Assembly: GCF_041504345.1 (NCBI RefSeq) | Contig: NZ_CP167894.1 | Span: 3,501,056-3,565,055 of the forward strand | DNA length: 64,000 bases | Direction: 5' to 3' | Source: Vibrio sp. BS-M-Sm-2 | GTDB lineage: Bacteria; Pseudomonadota; Gammaproteobacteria; Enterobacterales; Vibrionaceae | Part shown: piece by piece, positions 34,769 to 43,889 of the stretch | Position numbering within the stretch: position 1 is the first letter of the stretch | Layout: every line of letters begins with the position of its first letter | The notes under the pieces: model-generated | The model's input: the letters and a program-made list of their open reading frames with translations, nothing else | What the model was told of the DNA's origin: nothing | Databases searched by the model: none | Made by a program: the position numbers and the translations under genes

Positions 34769-34819
34769 AAACCTAGCTGGTATAGAACCTACTCAGAATG
34801 AAACCTAGTTGGTATAGAA
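34769..34819. repeat. short direct repeat at the 3' end of the YfcA-like gene
   Basis: AAACCTAG-C/T-TGGTATAGAA occurs at 34769-34787 and 34801-34819, 32 bases apart. The second copy includes the stop and last codons of the permease gene, so the gene end was duplicated locally. Confidence 0.6.
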
Positions 34820-35563
34820 AAAGTAAGCGGTGATCAAAAAGCTCGCGATTATCACTGTGTTACGAACATACTGTTGAGGGATCCGGCGAGAGATTTTTGC
34901 TGAATAATAACCACCAACCAATGTACCCAATAATACAGCCATGCCAGACGGCCAATCAATCGAACCATTGACGATAAAAAACACGATCGCAGCGAGGGAA
35001 GCACATGCGGACACGAGCAGTTTGATGCCATTCATCACGTTGATGTTGGTGTAACCAGCAAGCGCCAAATAGCTCAATGTCACAATGCCCAAACCTGCAT
35101 TAAAATACCCACCGTAGATACAGACAATCAAAAGCAATAAAGCGGAAAAGAATGCGCCTGCGCTGGTGGCGTGCTTATGCTTGGCTGTAGCTTGCTTAAG
35201 CCATTTATTAAGCGTGCCGCCAAACGTGAATAGCAGAGCCGCAAACAGCAGTAGCCAAGGAACGGATTGAGTGAACAGAGCTTCTGGTGTGTGAAGTAGC
35301 AAGACGGCCCCGATACCACCGCCAATTACACATAGAGCAATGGTCAACTTTAGTTGCTTAGTACCAGATTGAATTTCGTGGCGCAGAGCGTAGGCTCCGC
35401 TAATGTATCCAGCACACGAAGCAAAGGTATTGGTCGCGTTGGCTGCTATTGGTGGAACGCCAGCAAACAATAGAGCAGGGAAGGTGATAAAGCTGCCGCC
35501 ACCCGCAATGGAGTTAAGCACACCGCCAATCACGCCTGATAAGAATAGAATCAACCAATCCAT
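34805..35563 (-). CDS. TauE/SafE-family permease, YfcA-like
   Basis: 252 residues from ATG 35563 (MDWLILFLSGVIGG); a TTG five codons upstream (35578) has no ribosome site, while GGA lies 10 bases before the ATG. About eight membrane segments. Family glycine motif near the start, GGVLNSIAGGGSFITFPALL, followed by ATNTFASCAGYISGA. This YfcA-like branch differs from the TauE gene at 2738. Likely anion export; substrate unknown. Single gene. Confidence 0.85.
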   Translation of the reverse strand: MDWLILFLSGVIGGVLNSIAGGGSFITFPALLFAGVPPIAANATNTFASCAGYISGAYALRHEIQSGTKQLKLTIALCVIGGGIGAVLLLHTPEALFTQSVPWLLLFAALLFTFGGTLNKWLKQATAKHKHATSAGAFFSALLLLIVCIYGGYFNAGLGIVTLSYLALAGYTNINVMNGIKLLVSACASLAAIVFFIVNGSIDWPSGMAVLLGTLVGGYYSAKISRRIPQQYVRNTVIIASFLITAYFFYTN

Positions 35564-35702
35564 AGTTTTAGAATCCAATACGTTAACTAATTGGTTACCT
35601 TACTTGAATTTGTTATGAATATCAGCGCCATGTGTGTTGTAAAGATAGGTTTGTGAGTTTGCTACCATCTTTAATCGTTGGTTCGAATAGAGGCTCTAAA
35701 TG

Positions 35703-35727
35703 AAAAAAGGAGCCAATAGCTCCTTTT
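35703..35727 (-). terminator. terminator of the tct operon
   Basis: AAAAGGAGC (35705-35713) pairs with GCTCCTTTT (35719-35727); T-run on the minus strand. Confidence 0.85.
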
Positions 35728-35755
35728 GTTGAGGTTTAGTTGATTTAGCAGAGTA

Positions 35756-37276
35756 TTACACTTCTACTGGCTTTGCTCTAAAGCTCTTGAATAGCTTAAC
35801 TAGAATCGGGCTAGACAGAACTAATACCGCCAGAATTGTGAAGGTCATGGTAATTGGGCGTTCCCATAGGAAGCTGAGTTCACCATCGCTGATCATTAAT
35901 GCGCGTCTCAAGTTCTCTTCCATCAAACCGCCCAAGATGAAGCCTAACAGCAGTGGTGCCAATGGGAAGCTGGCTAGCCTTAGTGCTATTGCTGCCATCG
36001 CAACCAGCAGCATCACAAATATGTCCATCGTGTTGAAAGACACCAAGTACACACCTGTGATTGAGAAGAAGATGATCATTGGCAGTAGAACCGTTCTTGG
36101 TACCGCTAACAGCTTAGAAATGTATGGGATCAAAGGCAGGTTCAAGATAACCAGTACGATGTTGCCAAAGTACATAGAGATAATCACCGACCAGAATACA
36201 TCTGGGTGTTCAACGAACAGGCGCGGGCCCGGTTGAATACCGTAAGCGATTAATGCACCCAGCATGATAGCCGTTGTACCAGAGCCCGGAATACCCAGCG
36301 TTAGTAACGGAACGAATGAACCACTTGATGCTGCGTTGTTTGCCGATTCTGGAGCAACAAGACCACGAATACTGCCTTTGCCGAACTCTTTCTGTTTGTC
36401 TTTTGGCGCTAGGCTACGCTCCATACCGTAACTTAGGAATGCCGCAATAGTGGCACCTGCGCCCGGTAGAACACCAGTAAAAAAACCGAGAATAGAGGAG
36501 CGAATCGACACCGGCGCGACTTCTTTGAACTCTTCTTTGGTGACCTTCATGCTGCCGATATCAGACATCTTTTGGCTTTCTTCAGCGCTGTTGTCTTGCT
36601 CAGGCTTAAGAATGCCCATTAAGGTTTCACCCAGTGCGAACGTCGCCATAGCCAGCAATAGGAAGCTGAAGCCATCCATTAGATCTGTTAGGCCGAATGT
36701 GAAACGTTCAACACCAACGCCTTTGTCGATACCTACGGTTGAAAGCATTAAGCCTAAGATAGTCATCATCCACGCCTTGATAACCTGTCCTGGGCCTGCA
36801 AACGCCGCTACAGCGGATAAACCTAGTAGCATCAGTGCAAAGTAGTCAGAAGACTGGAAGCTCAGTGATACGCTCGCTAGAGCCGGCGCTGCAATCAAAA
36901 GCATAATTGCTGAAAGTGTGCCGCCAGTAAAAGAAGAGTAAGCCGCGAGTGCAAGTGCTTTACCTGCTTGACCTTTTTGAGCCATCGGGTAGCCGTCAAA
37001 CGCGGTTACTACCGTTGAAGAACAACCCGGAGCATTGATTAAGATTGATGACGTTGAGCCACCAAATACAGCGCCGTAGTACACACCAGCCATCAAGATT
37101 AAGCCTGAAGAAGGGTCTAGGCCATAAGTGATAGGGATCATCAGAGCAATGGCTGAAATTGGACCTAATCCTGGAAGCATACCGATGAAGGTACCAACGA
37201 AACAGCCCACGATGACCATCATGATGTTCATTGGCATCACGGCGGTCGAAAGTCCTTGTAAAATTCCGTCTAACAT
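35756..37276 (-). CDS. tctA: TctA, large membrane subunit of tripartite tricarboxylate transporter
   Basis: 506 residues with about twelve membrane segments; standard TctA length. Family motifs: GTFIGMLPGLGPISAIALMIP near residue 30, GAVFGGSTSSILINAPG near 70 and a second glycine-rich repeat GVLPGAGATIAAFLSYG, then APESANNAASSGSFVPLLTLG. Transports citrate or a related acid with sodium or proton, using substrate delivered by periplasmic TctC. Ten bases after tctB. Confidence 0.95.
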   Translation of the reverse strand: MLDGILQGLSTAVMPMNIMMVIVGCFVGTFIGMLPGLGPISAIALMIPITYGLDPSSGLILMAGVYYGAVFGGSTSSILINAPGCSSTVVTAFDGYPMAQKGQAGKALALAAYSSFTGGTLSAIMLLIAAPALASVSLSFQSSDYFALMLLGLSAVAAFAGPGQVIKAWMMTILGLMLSTVGIDKGVGVERFTFGLTDLMDGFSFLLLAMATFALGETLMGILKPEQDNSAEESQKMSDIGSMKVTKEEFKEVAPVSIRSSILGFFTGVLPGAGATIAAFLSYGMERSLAPKDKQKEFGKGSIRGLVAPESANNAASSGSFVPLLTLGIPGSGTTAIMLGALIAYGIQPGPRLFVEHPDVFWSVIISMYFGNIVLVILNLPLIPYISKLLAVPRTVLLPMIIFFSITGVYLVSFNTMDIFVMLLVAMAAIALRLASFPLAPLLLGFILGGLMEENLRRALMISDGELSFLWERPITMTFTILAVLVLSSPILVKLFKSFRAKPVEV

Positions 37277-37286
37277 AATGTTGTCC

Positions 37287-37787
37287 CTACCAAAGAGTGA
37301 AGATTAAACCAGGCTCTAGGTAGATATCTAAGCCTTGAGTTAAAAGAAGAAAGAACGCGATAACGAAAGGAAACGACGCGCCAAATAAAACAGCTTTACG
37401 ACGCTCACCCAGTAGGTAAAAGCCTGCAAGTAAGAAGAAGCTGGTTGCTAGAACAAAGCCAAGATAAGTCAGCCCAATACCGTACAGCGCCATTAACACC
37501 AAGAAGCCAATCAGCAGTTTCCAGTTCAGCGGCGTTGTGTCGCATATGACTTTCTTATCCGGTTGTCCTGTTATCAGCAGGATCAACGAAAGGCCAATGC
37601 CGATAAACGTCAACAGGGTAGGTAAGGTTCTTGCTGTGAAGGGTTCGTACTCGTCGCCGGGAAACAAAGGGATCAGCGTGGTTTGGTAGCCATAGCACAA
37701 GCACGCCAGCATAAAGATCATGGCTCCGATGCGATCCTTCGAAAGCAAAGATTCCTTACTCAGAAATTTGGTTGGTAAGTCCGACAT
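37287..37787 (-). CDS. tctB: TctB, small membrane subunit of tricarboxylate transporter
   Basis: 166 residues from ATG 37787 (MSDLPTKF), chosen because GGAGTTGGAT stands just upstream; an ATG four codons earlier overlaps that site. Four membrane segments, with the usual weak TctB pattern DRIGAMIFMLACLCYGYQT near the N-terminus. Lies between tctC and tctA and completes the three-part transporter. Confidence 0.9.
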   Translation of the reverse strand: MSDLPTKFLSKESLLSKDRIGAMIFMLACLCYGYQTTLIPLFPGDEYEPFTARTLPTLLTFIGIGLSLILLITGQPDKKVICDTTPLNWKLLIGFLVLMALYGIGLTYLGFVLATSFFLLAGFYLLGERRKAVLFGASFPFVIAFFLLLTQGLDIYLEPGLIFTLW

Positions 37788-38002
37788 ATCCAACTCCATT
37801 TGGGGTGGTGTAAAAAGTAAAAAAGCCGTACATGAGCGAGTTAATGAAGAATGTCTGGGATCACTAACTAAAGGTGAGCGAATGACATGGCTTGGATAAA
37901 GTAAGCCACTTGCATCTACAACGAATCAGCAAGCTTTAGCAATACGCTACGAATAAACAAAGGAGTTTTAGTTAACTCATGTACGGCGAAACAGGAAAGA
38001 GT

Positions 38003-38024
38003 AAGAGGGCACAAAGACCCTCTA
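38003..38024 (-). terminator. intra-operon hairpin after tctC
   Basis: AGAGGG (38004-38009) pairs with CCCTCT (38018-38023). It follows the tctC stop and precedes tctB by 235 bases, so it may attenuate tctBA relative to the abundant binding protein. Confidence 0.45.
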
Positions 38025-38034
38025 TGATTGTTGG

Positions 38035-39006
38035 TTATTTCAAGAAACCAAGCTCACGCATTAGGTCGCCCATCTGTTTTTCTTGGTCTTCTAGGAAGGC
38101 GTAAAAATCTTTGTCAGCTTTGTAGTTGTCGATCCAACCGTTACGGTCACGAACCACTTGCCACTCATCGGTTTTGTACATTTTGCCAAGAGCTTCGTTC
38201 CACTCGTCGATTTTCGCTTGACTTGTACCCGGTGCCGCGAAGAAACCACGCCAGTTAGCAAATACTGTCTCGTTGCCGTATTCAGTCAGTGTTGGGATGT
38301 TAGGCGCAGCGTCAAGACGCTTTGGAGCCGTCACAGCAAGCACTTTTACTTGGCCAGATTTAGACATCTCTAGTACTTCACCAAGGCCCGTTGAAAGCAG
38401 CTGTGTTTCGCCAGAAAGCAATGCCGCCATCGCTTTACCACCAGCATCGTAGGCAATGTAACGAACTTTCTTCGCATCAAAACCTTCGCCTTTGAATGCT
38501 GCAGCAACCACAAGGTGGTCCATGCTGCCACGAGCTGAACCGCCAGCAATTTTCACTTTACGTGGGTTGGTTTCGAATTCTTTAACTACATCTTCCCAAG
38601 TGTTGTACTTAGAATCCGCAGACGCGACGATTGCACCGTAATCGGCAATGGTTGCTGCTACCGGAGTTAGGTCACGGAAAGATTGTGGGAAGATACCCGT
38701 TAGTGAGCGAACAACGATAGGCGTTGAGTTCACCATTAGCGTGTCTTCTTGGCGTTGAGCCGTTTCGATTAGGTGAGCAATCGCTTTACCACCACCGCCA
38801 CCAGAGAGGTTTTGGAAAGAGACATTTTCTACGATGTCTGATTTCACCAATACATCACCCGTACCACGAGCTGTCATATCCCAACCGCCACCAGCGCCGC
38901 CAGGGATTAGGAAGTGGATTTTTTCTACGTCAGCAGCAAAAGTGTTGAAAGAAAAGGTAGCTGCGATAATAGAAGCCGCAAGAGTAGGTTTCAGTGCCTT
39001 GAACAT
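38035..39006 (-). CDS. tctC: TctC, periplasmic tricarboxylate-binding protein
   Basis: 323 residues. Signal peptide ~1-24 (FSFNTFAA). The Bug/TctC fold is recognised from IHFLIPGGAGGGWDMTARGTGDVL near residue 30 and the binding loop region NLSGGGGGKAIAHL, then KIAGGSARGSMDHLVVAA. Binds citrate or a related acid in the periplasm. First gene of tctCBA. Possible target of the CitA/DcuS-type system 9 kb upstream (inference). Confidence 0.95.
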   Translation of the reverse strand: MFKALKPTLAASIIAATFSFNTFAADVEKIHFLIPGGAGGGWDMTARGTGDVLVKSDIVENVSFQNLSGGGGGKAIAHLIETAQRQEDTLMVNSTPIVVRSLTGIFPQSFRDLTPVAATIADYGAIVASADSKYNTWEDVVKEFETNPRKVKIAGGSARGSMDHLVVAAAFKGEGFDAKKVRYIAYDAGGKAMAALLSGETQLLSTGLGEVLEMSKSGQVKVLAVTAPKRLDAAPNIPTLTEYGNETVFANWRGFFAAPGTSQAKIDEWNEALGKMYKTDEWQVVRDRNGWIDNYKADKDFYAFLEDQEKQMGDLMRELGFLK

Positions 39007-39505
39007 GGTTCACGTTCCTTATGTAGGGGATCTCTTCAATCGAGAGAAACTTATGTTTTATTTCCAGCTACTAAACAGATGAGTAGGATATTGCTTAGCA
39101 GATGAAGTTAAAGTTAACGGTGTGTTAATGAAATGTCTGTAATGCGGCGATATTGAGAATAAAGAACATTGGATTAATATTGTTCATAAAGTTCACGGCG
39201 GGGTGTTTTTGTCCATTTACTTTTGAATGATATCTGGATTCTAAAATCGTAGTTATTGTCTCAGAATGATTGAATTCATTGACAAAGGTTGGATTTAACT
39301 AGCGTTTTCTACTCGAGTGCATTGGTTGTTGGTCTATATTGTTAGATGTGACTACGATAACTATTTCTGCAAAAGAATCAGGTGTGTAGAGGTGTTAGAT
39401 TTTAGATGTGGAATAATGAGTTATTATAGTTGCTATGCAACTGAAGTAGCATGGATTATGCTAGCCTGTTAACTTTTGAGTTGGCGATTATTCAAGGATG
39501 AAATA
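39007..39505. other. divergent intergenic region, tctC and sensor HD-GYP
   Basis: About 500 AT-rich bases with no credible gene. Should hold the tctC promoter and the promoter of the sensor gene. I see no striking palindrome. Confidence 0.5.
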
Positions 39506-42500
39506 ATGGCATTAAAAAAAATTTCGTTACGCTTTACCGTTGGAACAATGTTCATACTCGCGACTGTGCTAACGGCTGTGGTTGCGGTCTCTCTTCAATA
39601 CTACTTCAGTAAAAAAATGGCGACGGAGAATACTCTGTCAAAGTTGACGATGGTATCCCATGACCTGAGTGATTATATTGGCGCGATTGACTCTGATGCA
39701 GCCAACACCGCGCGTTTACTTGCTTCAGTGAAACGATCTATCAATAACAAAATATCGAAAGAAGAGTCGCGTAGTATTCTTTCTGAAGCCATTAAAGATA
39801 ACCCTCTCTTTTATAGTATTTACATTGGCTCATCCGATGAAAATTTCTTCCAAATTATTAACCTAGAATCTGCCCCTGTCGTTAGAGAAAAAATAGGTGC
39901 ACAACAAACGGATCGTTGGGTTGTGGTTGAGATTCAAAATATAGGGCAGGAGCGAGTCCGGACAACGAAATACTTTGACCAAGAGTTTTCCCTCAGAAGC
40001 TCAACTACGGAGCAGAGCAACTACTTTCCAACAACCAGGCCTTGGTATGTTTCTGCCAATATTCAGTCGGTCGAAAAAACTCAGCCATATCTTTTTCAGC
40101 ATTTACAAATTACCGGGCAAACTTATTCTTTAGCGTTTGAGTCGAAAATCGAATCTGACATTCAACATGTGATTGGTATTGATATTGTGCTGTCTTCTTT
40201 GGCTAACAAATTATCGGGTACGGCGCTTGGATTAGCAGAAGATAGTAAGGTTGAGTCTTTCTTATATTCGAAATCGGGTAACATTATTGCATCTAACCTC
40301 AAAGTTAATAATCAGGAATCGGAGTTTGATGTATCAAAACTGATGCTATCATCTGAGCATAAAGCCTTGGTTAATGATACTCCTCCGCTGTTAGTGTCTA
40401 ATCAAAATGATTGGGGGCCGATGGACTTTTCAGTGGCGGGAAAACCAAACGGCTATGCGATAGACCTTCTCAAAATGATTGGTGATATGACTGGGATCAG
40501 GTTTGAATTTGTGAATGGTTTTTCTTGGGGGGAGCTTGTCAATAAGTTTCAAGAAGGAAGTATTGATGGCCTGCAATCGGTGCAAAATTATAAAAATAAT
40601 GGCATAAACGGCCTCTACACCACTCCAATCTATGATTTACCGTTTGCTATCGTGACCAGAGAAGACGCGAAGATTATTACTAATTATGCCGAGCTTGAGG
40701 ATAAAAAAGTGGCCATTTTATCTGGGTGGTCAATTATTCCTAAGTTAAGGGAAGACTTTCCGAATATTGATTTAGTTGAGTTTGAAAACCTAGAGTCTGC
40801 ATTTAATTCAATTGAAAGCGGAGAGAACTTTGCTTTTTTAGACGCTGAACCCGTACTCTCGTTTGCATTAGATAGGTTTTTTCAGCCTGGCCTTAGTGTC
40901 AATGGGACTCTAGAAGATCTAGACCAGAACTACTCAAACCAATTCCACTTGGTGCTGCAGAGCAAGCATCAACAATTGCTTCCAATCATTGATCAAGCTA
41001 TCAGCAAGTTAAGTGGTGAACAGCTTGATGCCTTAGCGAAAAAGTGGCTCCATGATACCGGCTTTAATACAAATACGACGGTCCCTTATACTGAACTTTA
41101 TGATTTGACTAAGGAAGCAACGGTTGAAGGCAGTATGGTAAGGGTAGAGATGAATGGCGAGATCAAACATCTCTATTTAAAGAAAATCGACACGGGCGAA
41201 CACTACTCTGAGTATTTTGCGGTATTGATTCCCGAAACTGAGATCTTTAGTACAGTCAATAAACGTCTAGCAACCTCTGTTGGCGTAACGATGTTACTGA
41301 TGAGTTTGACGTTGCCTATTGCTTGGGTTTTTGGTGCACCGATAGTGCGTCCTATTCGTCAATTAGAGGAGGAGACTCATAAGATCAAGATGCGTGATTA
41401 TGACAGTGTCGAGCTTGTTGAGACTCGAATTAAAGAAGTATGGGAGCTATCTGTGGCGGTAAAAGACATGGCGATGGAACTCAAGCAACATGAGCTAACC
41501 CAAGAAGCCTTTGTTGAGTCGTTCATTAAACTTATCGCTCAAGCTATCGATGATAAGTCCGCTTATACGGCTGGGCACTGTAACCGTGTACCAGAACTGG
41601 GCTTGATGTTGGCTGATGCGGCTGAAAAATCGCAGTCTGAGCATTTCAAAGACTTTAAATTTGAGAACGACGATGAACGTCGTGAATTTAGAATTGCGGC
41701 TTGGCTTCATGATTGTGGCAAGATCACGACACCTGAACACATCGTCGATAAAGGTACGAAGCTAGAAGCTAACTACAATCGAATTCACGAGGTGAGAACT
41801 CGATTTGAAGTGCTTTGGCGTGATGCGGAAATTACAGCTTTGACAAAAAAACTCGAAGGATCTCTACCGGCTGAGCTGGTAGCTGATGAACTTGCGTCAA
41901 CCAAACAGCAATTACAAGAGGACTTTGAGTTTATCGCGACATCGAACGTGGGTGGTGAATTCATGAGTGATGATAAAGTCGCGCGGATTCGTTCTATCGC
42001 TGAAACGACTTGGACGCGTAATTTCGACGATCAACTCGGCCTATCGCCAATTGAAGCGATGAATAGGGCATCGAGTTCAAGCTTACCTGCGACAGAGCCA
42101 CTTCTGAGTGATAAGCCGGAGCATATAGTGAAAAGAGATAGGCCGTTAGAGTTTGACCCGAAACATCAAATTAAGATGGGTGTGCCTGAGCACTTATACA
42201 ACCTAGGCGAAGTCTACAATCTGAGTATTGCACGCGGAACGTTGACTGCCGAAGACCGATTCAAGATAAACGAGCACATGCTTGGAACAATTAAGATGCT
42301 TGAGAATCTGCCATTTCCGAAAGAGCTAAGCCGTGTTCCTCGCTATGCTTCGACGCACCATGAAACACTCAAAGGTACGGGATATCCAAGGAAGCTGACT
42401 GGTGATGACCTTTCAATCCCAGAACGTATTCTGGTGATCTCTGATATTTTTGAGGCGTTAACCGCTGCGGATAGGCCTTATAAGAAGGCGAAGCCAATCA

Positions 42501-42679
42501 GTGTTGCTGTCGACATCATGTATAAAATGGCATTGGACGAGCATCTCGATATCGAACTGTTTAGATTGTTCTTAACCAGTGGTACGCATGTTCGTTATGC
42601 TGAAGAGTATCTCAAACCGGAACAGATTGATTTTGTTGATATCAACAAATACCTCGAAGTTACTCGTCAGATTGCTTGA
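39506..42679 (+). CDS. sensor HD-GYP phosphodiesterase with Cache and nested solute-binding domains
   Basis: 1057 residues from ATG 39506 (AAGGA 7 bases upstream; a TTG frame ten codons longer is less likely). Order: membrane helix ~12-33; Cache-type periplasmic domain ~38-290; an amino-acid-binding SBP_bac_3-like domain ~290-520 (PPLLVSNQNDWGPMDFSVAG, then ILSGWSIIPKL and KKWLHD); a last Cache strand region ~525-584 (YFAVLIPETEIFSTV); membrane helix ~586-612; HAMP; HD-GYP. HD motif AAWLHDCGKITTPEH (H735, D736); HHETLKGTGYP (951-961). The two motifs are ~216 residues apart, much more than usual, so the HD-GYP domain carries a large insertion. Likely degrades cyclic di-GMP in response to an external amino acid or similar ligand. 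Confidence 0.9.
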   Translation: MALKKISLRFTVGTMFILATVLTAVVAVSLQYYFSKKMATENTLSKLTMVSHDLSDYIGAIDSDAANTARLLASVKRSINNKISKEESRSILSEAIKDNPLFYSIYIGSSDENFFQIINLESAPVVREKIGAQQTDRWVVVEIQNIGQERVRTTKYFDQEFSLRSSTTEQSNYFPTTRPWYVSANIQSVEKTQPYLFQHLQITGQTYSLAFESKIESDIQHVIGIDIVLSSLANKLSGTALGLAEDSKVESFLYSKSGNIIASNLKVNNQESEFDVSKLMLSSEHKALVNDTPPLLVSNQNDWGPMDFSVAGKPNGYAIDLLKMIGDMTGIRFEFVNGFSWGELVNKFQEGSIDGLQSVQNYKNNGINGLYTTPIYDLPFAIVTREDAKIITNYAELEDKKVAILSGWSIIPKLREDFPNIDLVEFENLESAFNSIESGENFAFLDAEPVLSFALDRFFQPGLSVNGTLEDLDQNYSNQFHLVLQSKHQQLLPIIDQAISKLSGEQLDALAKKWLHDTGFNTNTTVPYTELYDLTKEATVEGSMVRVEMNGEIKHLYLKKIDTGEHYSEYFAVLIPETEIFSTVNKRLATSVGVTMLLMSLTLPIAWVFGAPIVRPIRQLEEETHKIKMRDYDSVELVETRIKEVWELSVAVKDMAMELKQHELTQEAFVESFIKLIAQAIDDKSAYTAGHCNRVPELGLMLADAAEKSQSEHFKDFKFENDDERREFRIAAWLHDCGKITTPEHIVDKGTKLEANYNRIHEVRTRFEVLWRDAEITALTKKLEGSLPAELVADELASTKQQLQEDFEFIATSNVGGEFMSDDKVARIRSIAETTWTRNFDDQLGLSPIEAMNRASSSSLPATEPLLSDKPEHIVKRDRPLEFDPKHQIKMGVPEHLYNLGEVYNLSIARGTLTAEDRFKINEHMLGTIKMLENLPFPKELSRVPRYASTHHETLKGTGYPRKLTGDDLSIPERILVISDIFEALTAADRPYKKAKPISVAVDIMYKMALDEHLDIELFRLFLTSGTHVRYAEEYLKPEQIDFVDINKYLEVTRQIA

Positions 42680-42714
42680 CCAAGGTTGGCTTGTTAGAAC
42701 GAGTTCGATGAATG

Positions 42715-42741
42715 AAAGGCGCACATCAGTGCGCCTTTTTT
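42715..42741 (+). terminator. strong terminator after sensor HD-GYP gene
   Basis: AAAGGCGCAC (42715-42724) pairs with GTGCGCCTTT (42729-42738) with ATCA loop, then T-run. Confidence 0.9.
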
Positions 42742-42960
42742 ATATCTGTTTATCGGTGAGCTGGTGGATAGACACAGAGGGAGCTACGTTTGACAAGTTC
42801 GGCTATAAGTTGTCGACACATAGATTTTAAACAATTTTAGAGTAGGTAAGGGGTTAGTGGGCCTTGATATAGTTAAATCGATAAATAACAGAAAGTTAAA
42901 TTATTTATAGTGTTCTTTTGAGTAAGTTTCATCGTCTATTAAAAATACTACCTTAGTCTA

Positions 42961-43035
42961 AATTGTCGACAATTCACTTGATTGTCGACAATTTGATCGT
43001 GTATTTTATGTTTATGTTATGAAATTGTTGACAAT
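42961..43035. promoter_or_regulatory. three PrpR-type operators
   Basis: Site A 42961-42974 AATTGTCGACAATT is a perfect palindrome; site B 42981-42992 ATTGTCGACAAT is perfect; site C 43024-43035 ATTGTTGACAAT has one change. Centres are 19 and 43 bases apart. A partial copy, TTGTCGACA, lies at 42810-42818. The motif agrees with the ATTGTCGACAAT reported for GntR-type PrpR in gammaproteobacteria, as I recall. They lie just upstream of the prpR start and should control prpR and the operon. Confidence 0.75.
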
Positions 43036-43069
43036 TAAGGTTCAGCAATCAGAAGTGAGCAGCGTGAAT

Positions 43070-43789
43070 ATGAATACTGCAATAAAAGAGCTCAGCTTAA
43101 GTGCAAACACGAAAACGCGTGTGAGCGATAAAGAGAACACTAAATCAGAAAACCTCACTGAGTATCTCGTTGAGGCTATTGTTAACGGTGAATTACCACC
43201 GGGCAGTAAGATCTCCGAGCCTGAACTAGCTAAACGCTTTGAGGTAAGTCGAGGGCCATTACGTGAAGCGATAATGCGAGTTGAAGGGCTTGGCCTGATC
43301 GAACGCATTCCTCATGTTGGCGCGCGAGTGATTACCTTTTCGGCAGACAAACTACTCGAGCTGTACGCGGTGCGAGAGGCATTGGAAGGCATGGCTGCTC
43401 GCTTAGCAGCGCGACATATCACACAAGAAGAGCTTGTCGGGCTTGAAGGATTACTGTCGACACACTCAAAGCACATCGATGAAGTCGAAGGTTCTTCTTA
43501 TTTTCATCAACATGGGGATTTCGATTTCCATTACCGCATTATTAAAGCCAGTCGTAACAGCAAACTCATTTCGTTGTTGTGTGACGAGCTTTACCACTTA
43601 TTACGCATGTATCGTTATCAATCTCCTAGGGCTCAGTCTCGACCAAAAGAGGCGCTCGATGAACACAAATACATCCTACAAGCAATTCGCAACCGTGATG
43701 AAGAGCTAGCAGAAATGCTAATGCGAAGACACATCTCGGGAAGCCGATTACTTATAGAGCAACAAATTCAATCCAAAGATCTTGATTAA
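43070..43789 (+). CDS. prpR: GntR-family regulator of the propionate operon, PrpR-like
   Basis: 239 residues from ATG 43070. The frame opens at 43019, but operator C lies at 43024-43035, so a start there would put the operator in the coding region; GTG 43055 or 43064 is also possible and no start has a good SD. N-terminal winged helix NLTEYLVEAIVNGELPPGSKISEPELAKRFEVSRGPLREAIMRVEGLGL (FadR subfamily), then an all-helical effector domain with the metal-site His pattern (HQHGDFDFHYRI). It would repress the 2-methylcitrate operon unless a propionate-derived ligand is bound. First gene, same strand as prpB 100 bases downstream. Confidence 0.85.
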   Translation: MNTAIKELSLSANTKTRVSDKENTKSENLTEYLVEAIVNGELPPGSKISEPELAKRFEVSRGPLREAIMRVEGLGLIERIPHVGARVITFSADKLLELYAVREALEGMAARLAARHITQEELVGLEGLLSTHSKHIDEVEGSSYFHQHGDFDFHYRIIKASRNSKLISLLCDELYHLLRMYRYQSPRAQSRPKEALDEHKYILQAIRNRDEELAEMLMRRHISGSRLLIEQQIQSKDLD

Positions 43790-43889
43790 GCGGTCATTGG
43801 AATCTGTCAGCGGATCAGTGCTGGCGATAACCAAAAGCCGTAAGTCTTAAAGATTAGCTAGAAATAAGCAATTAACAGGGAGCGTCATT

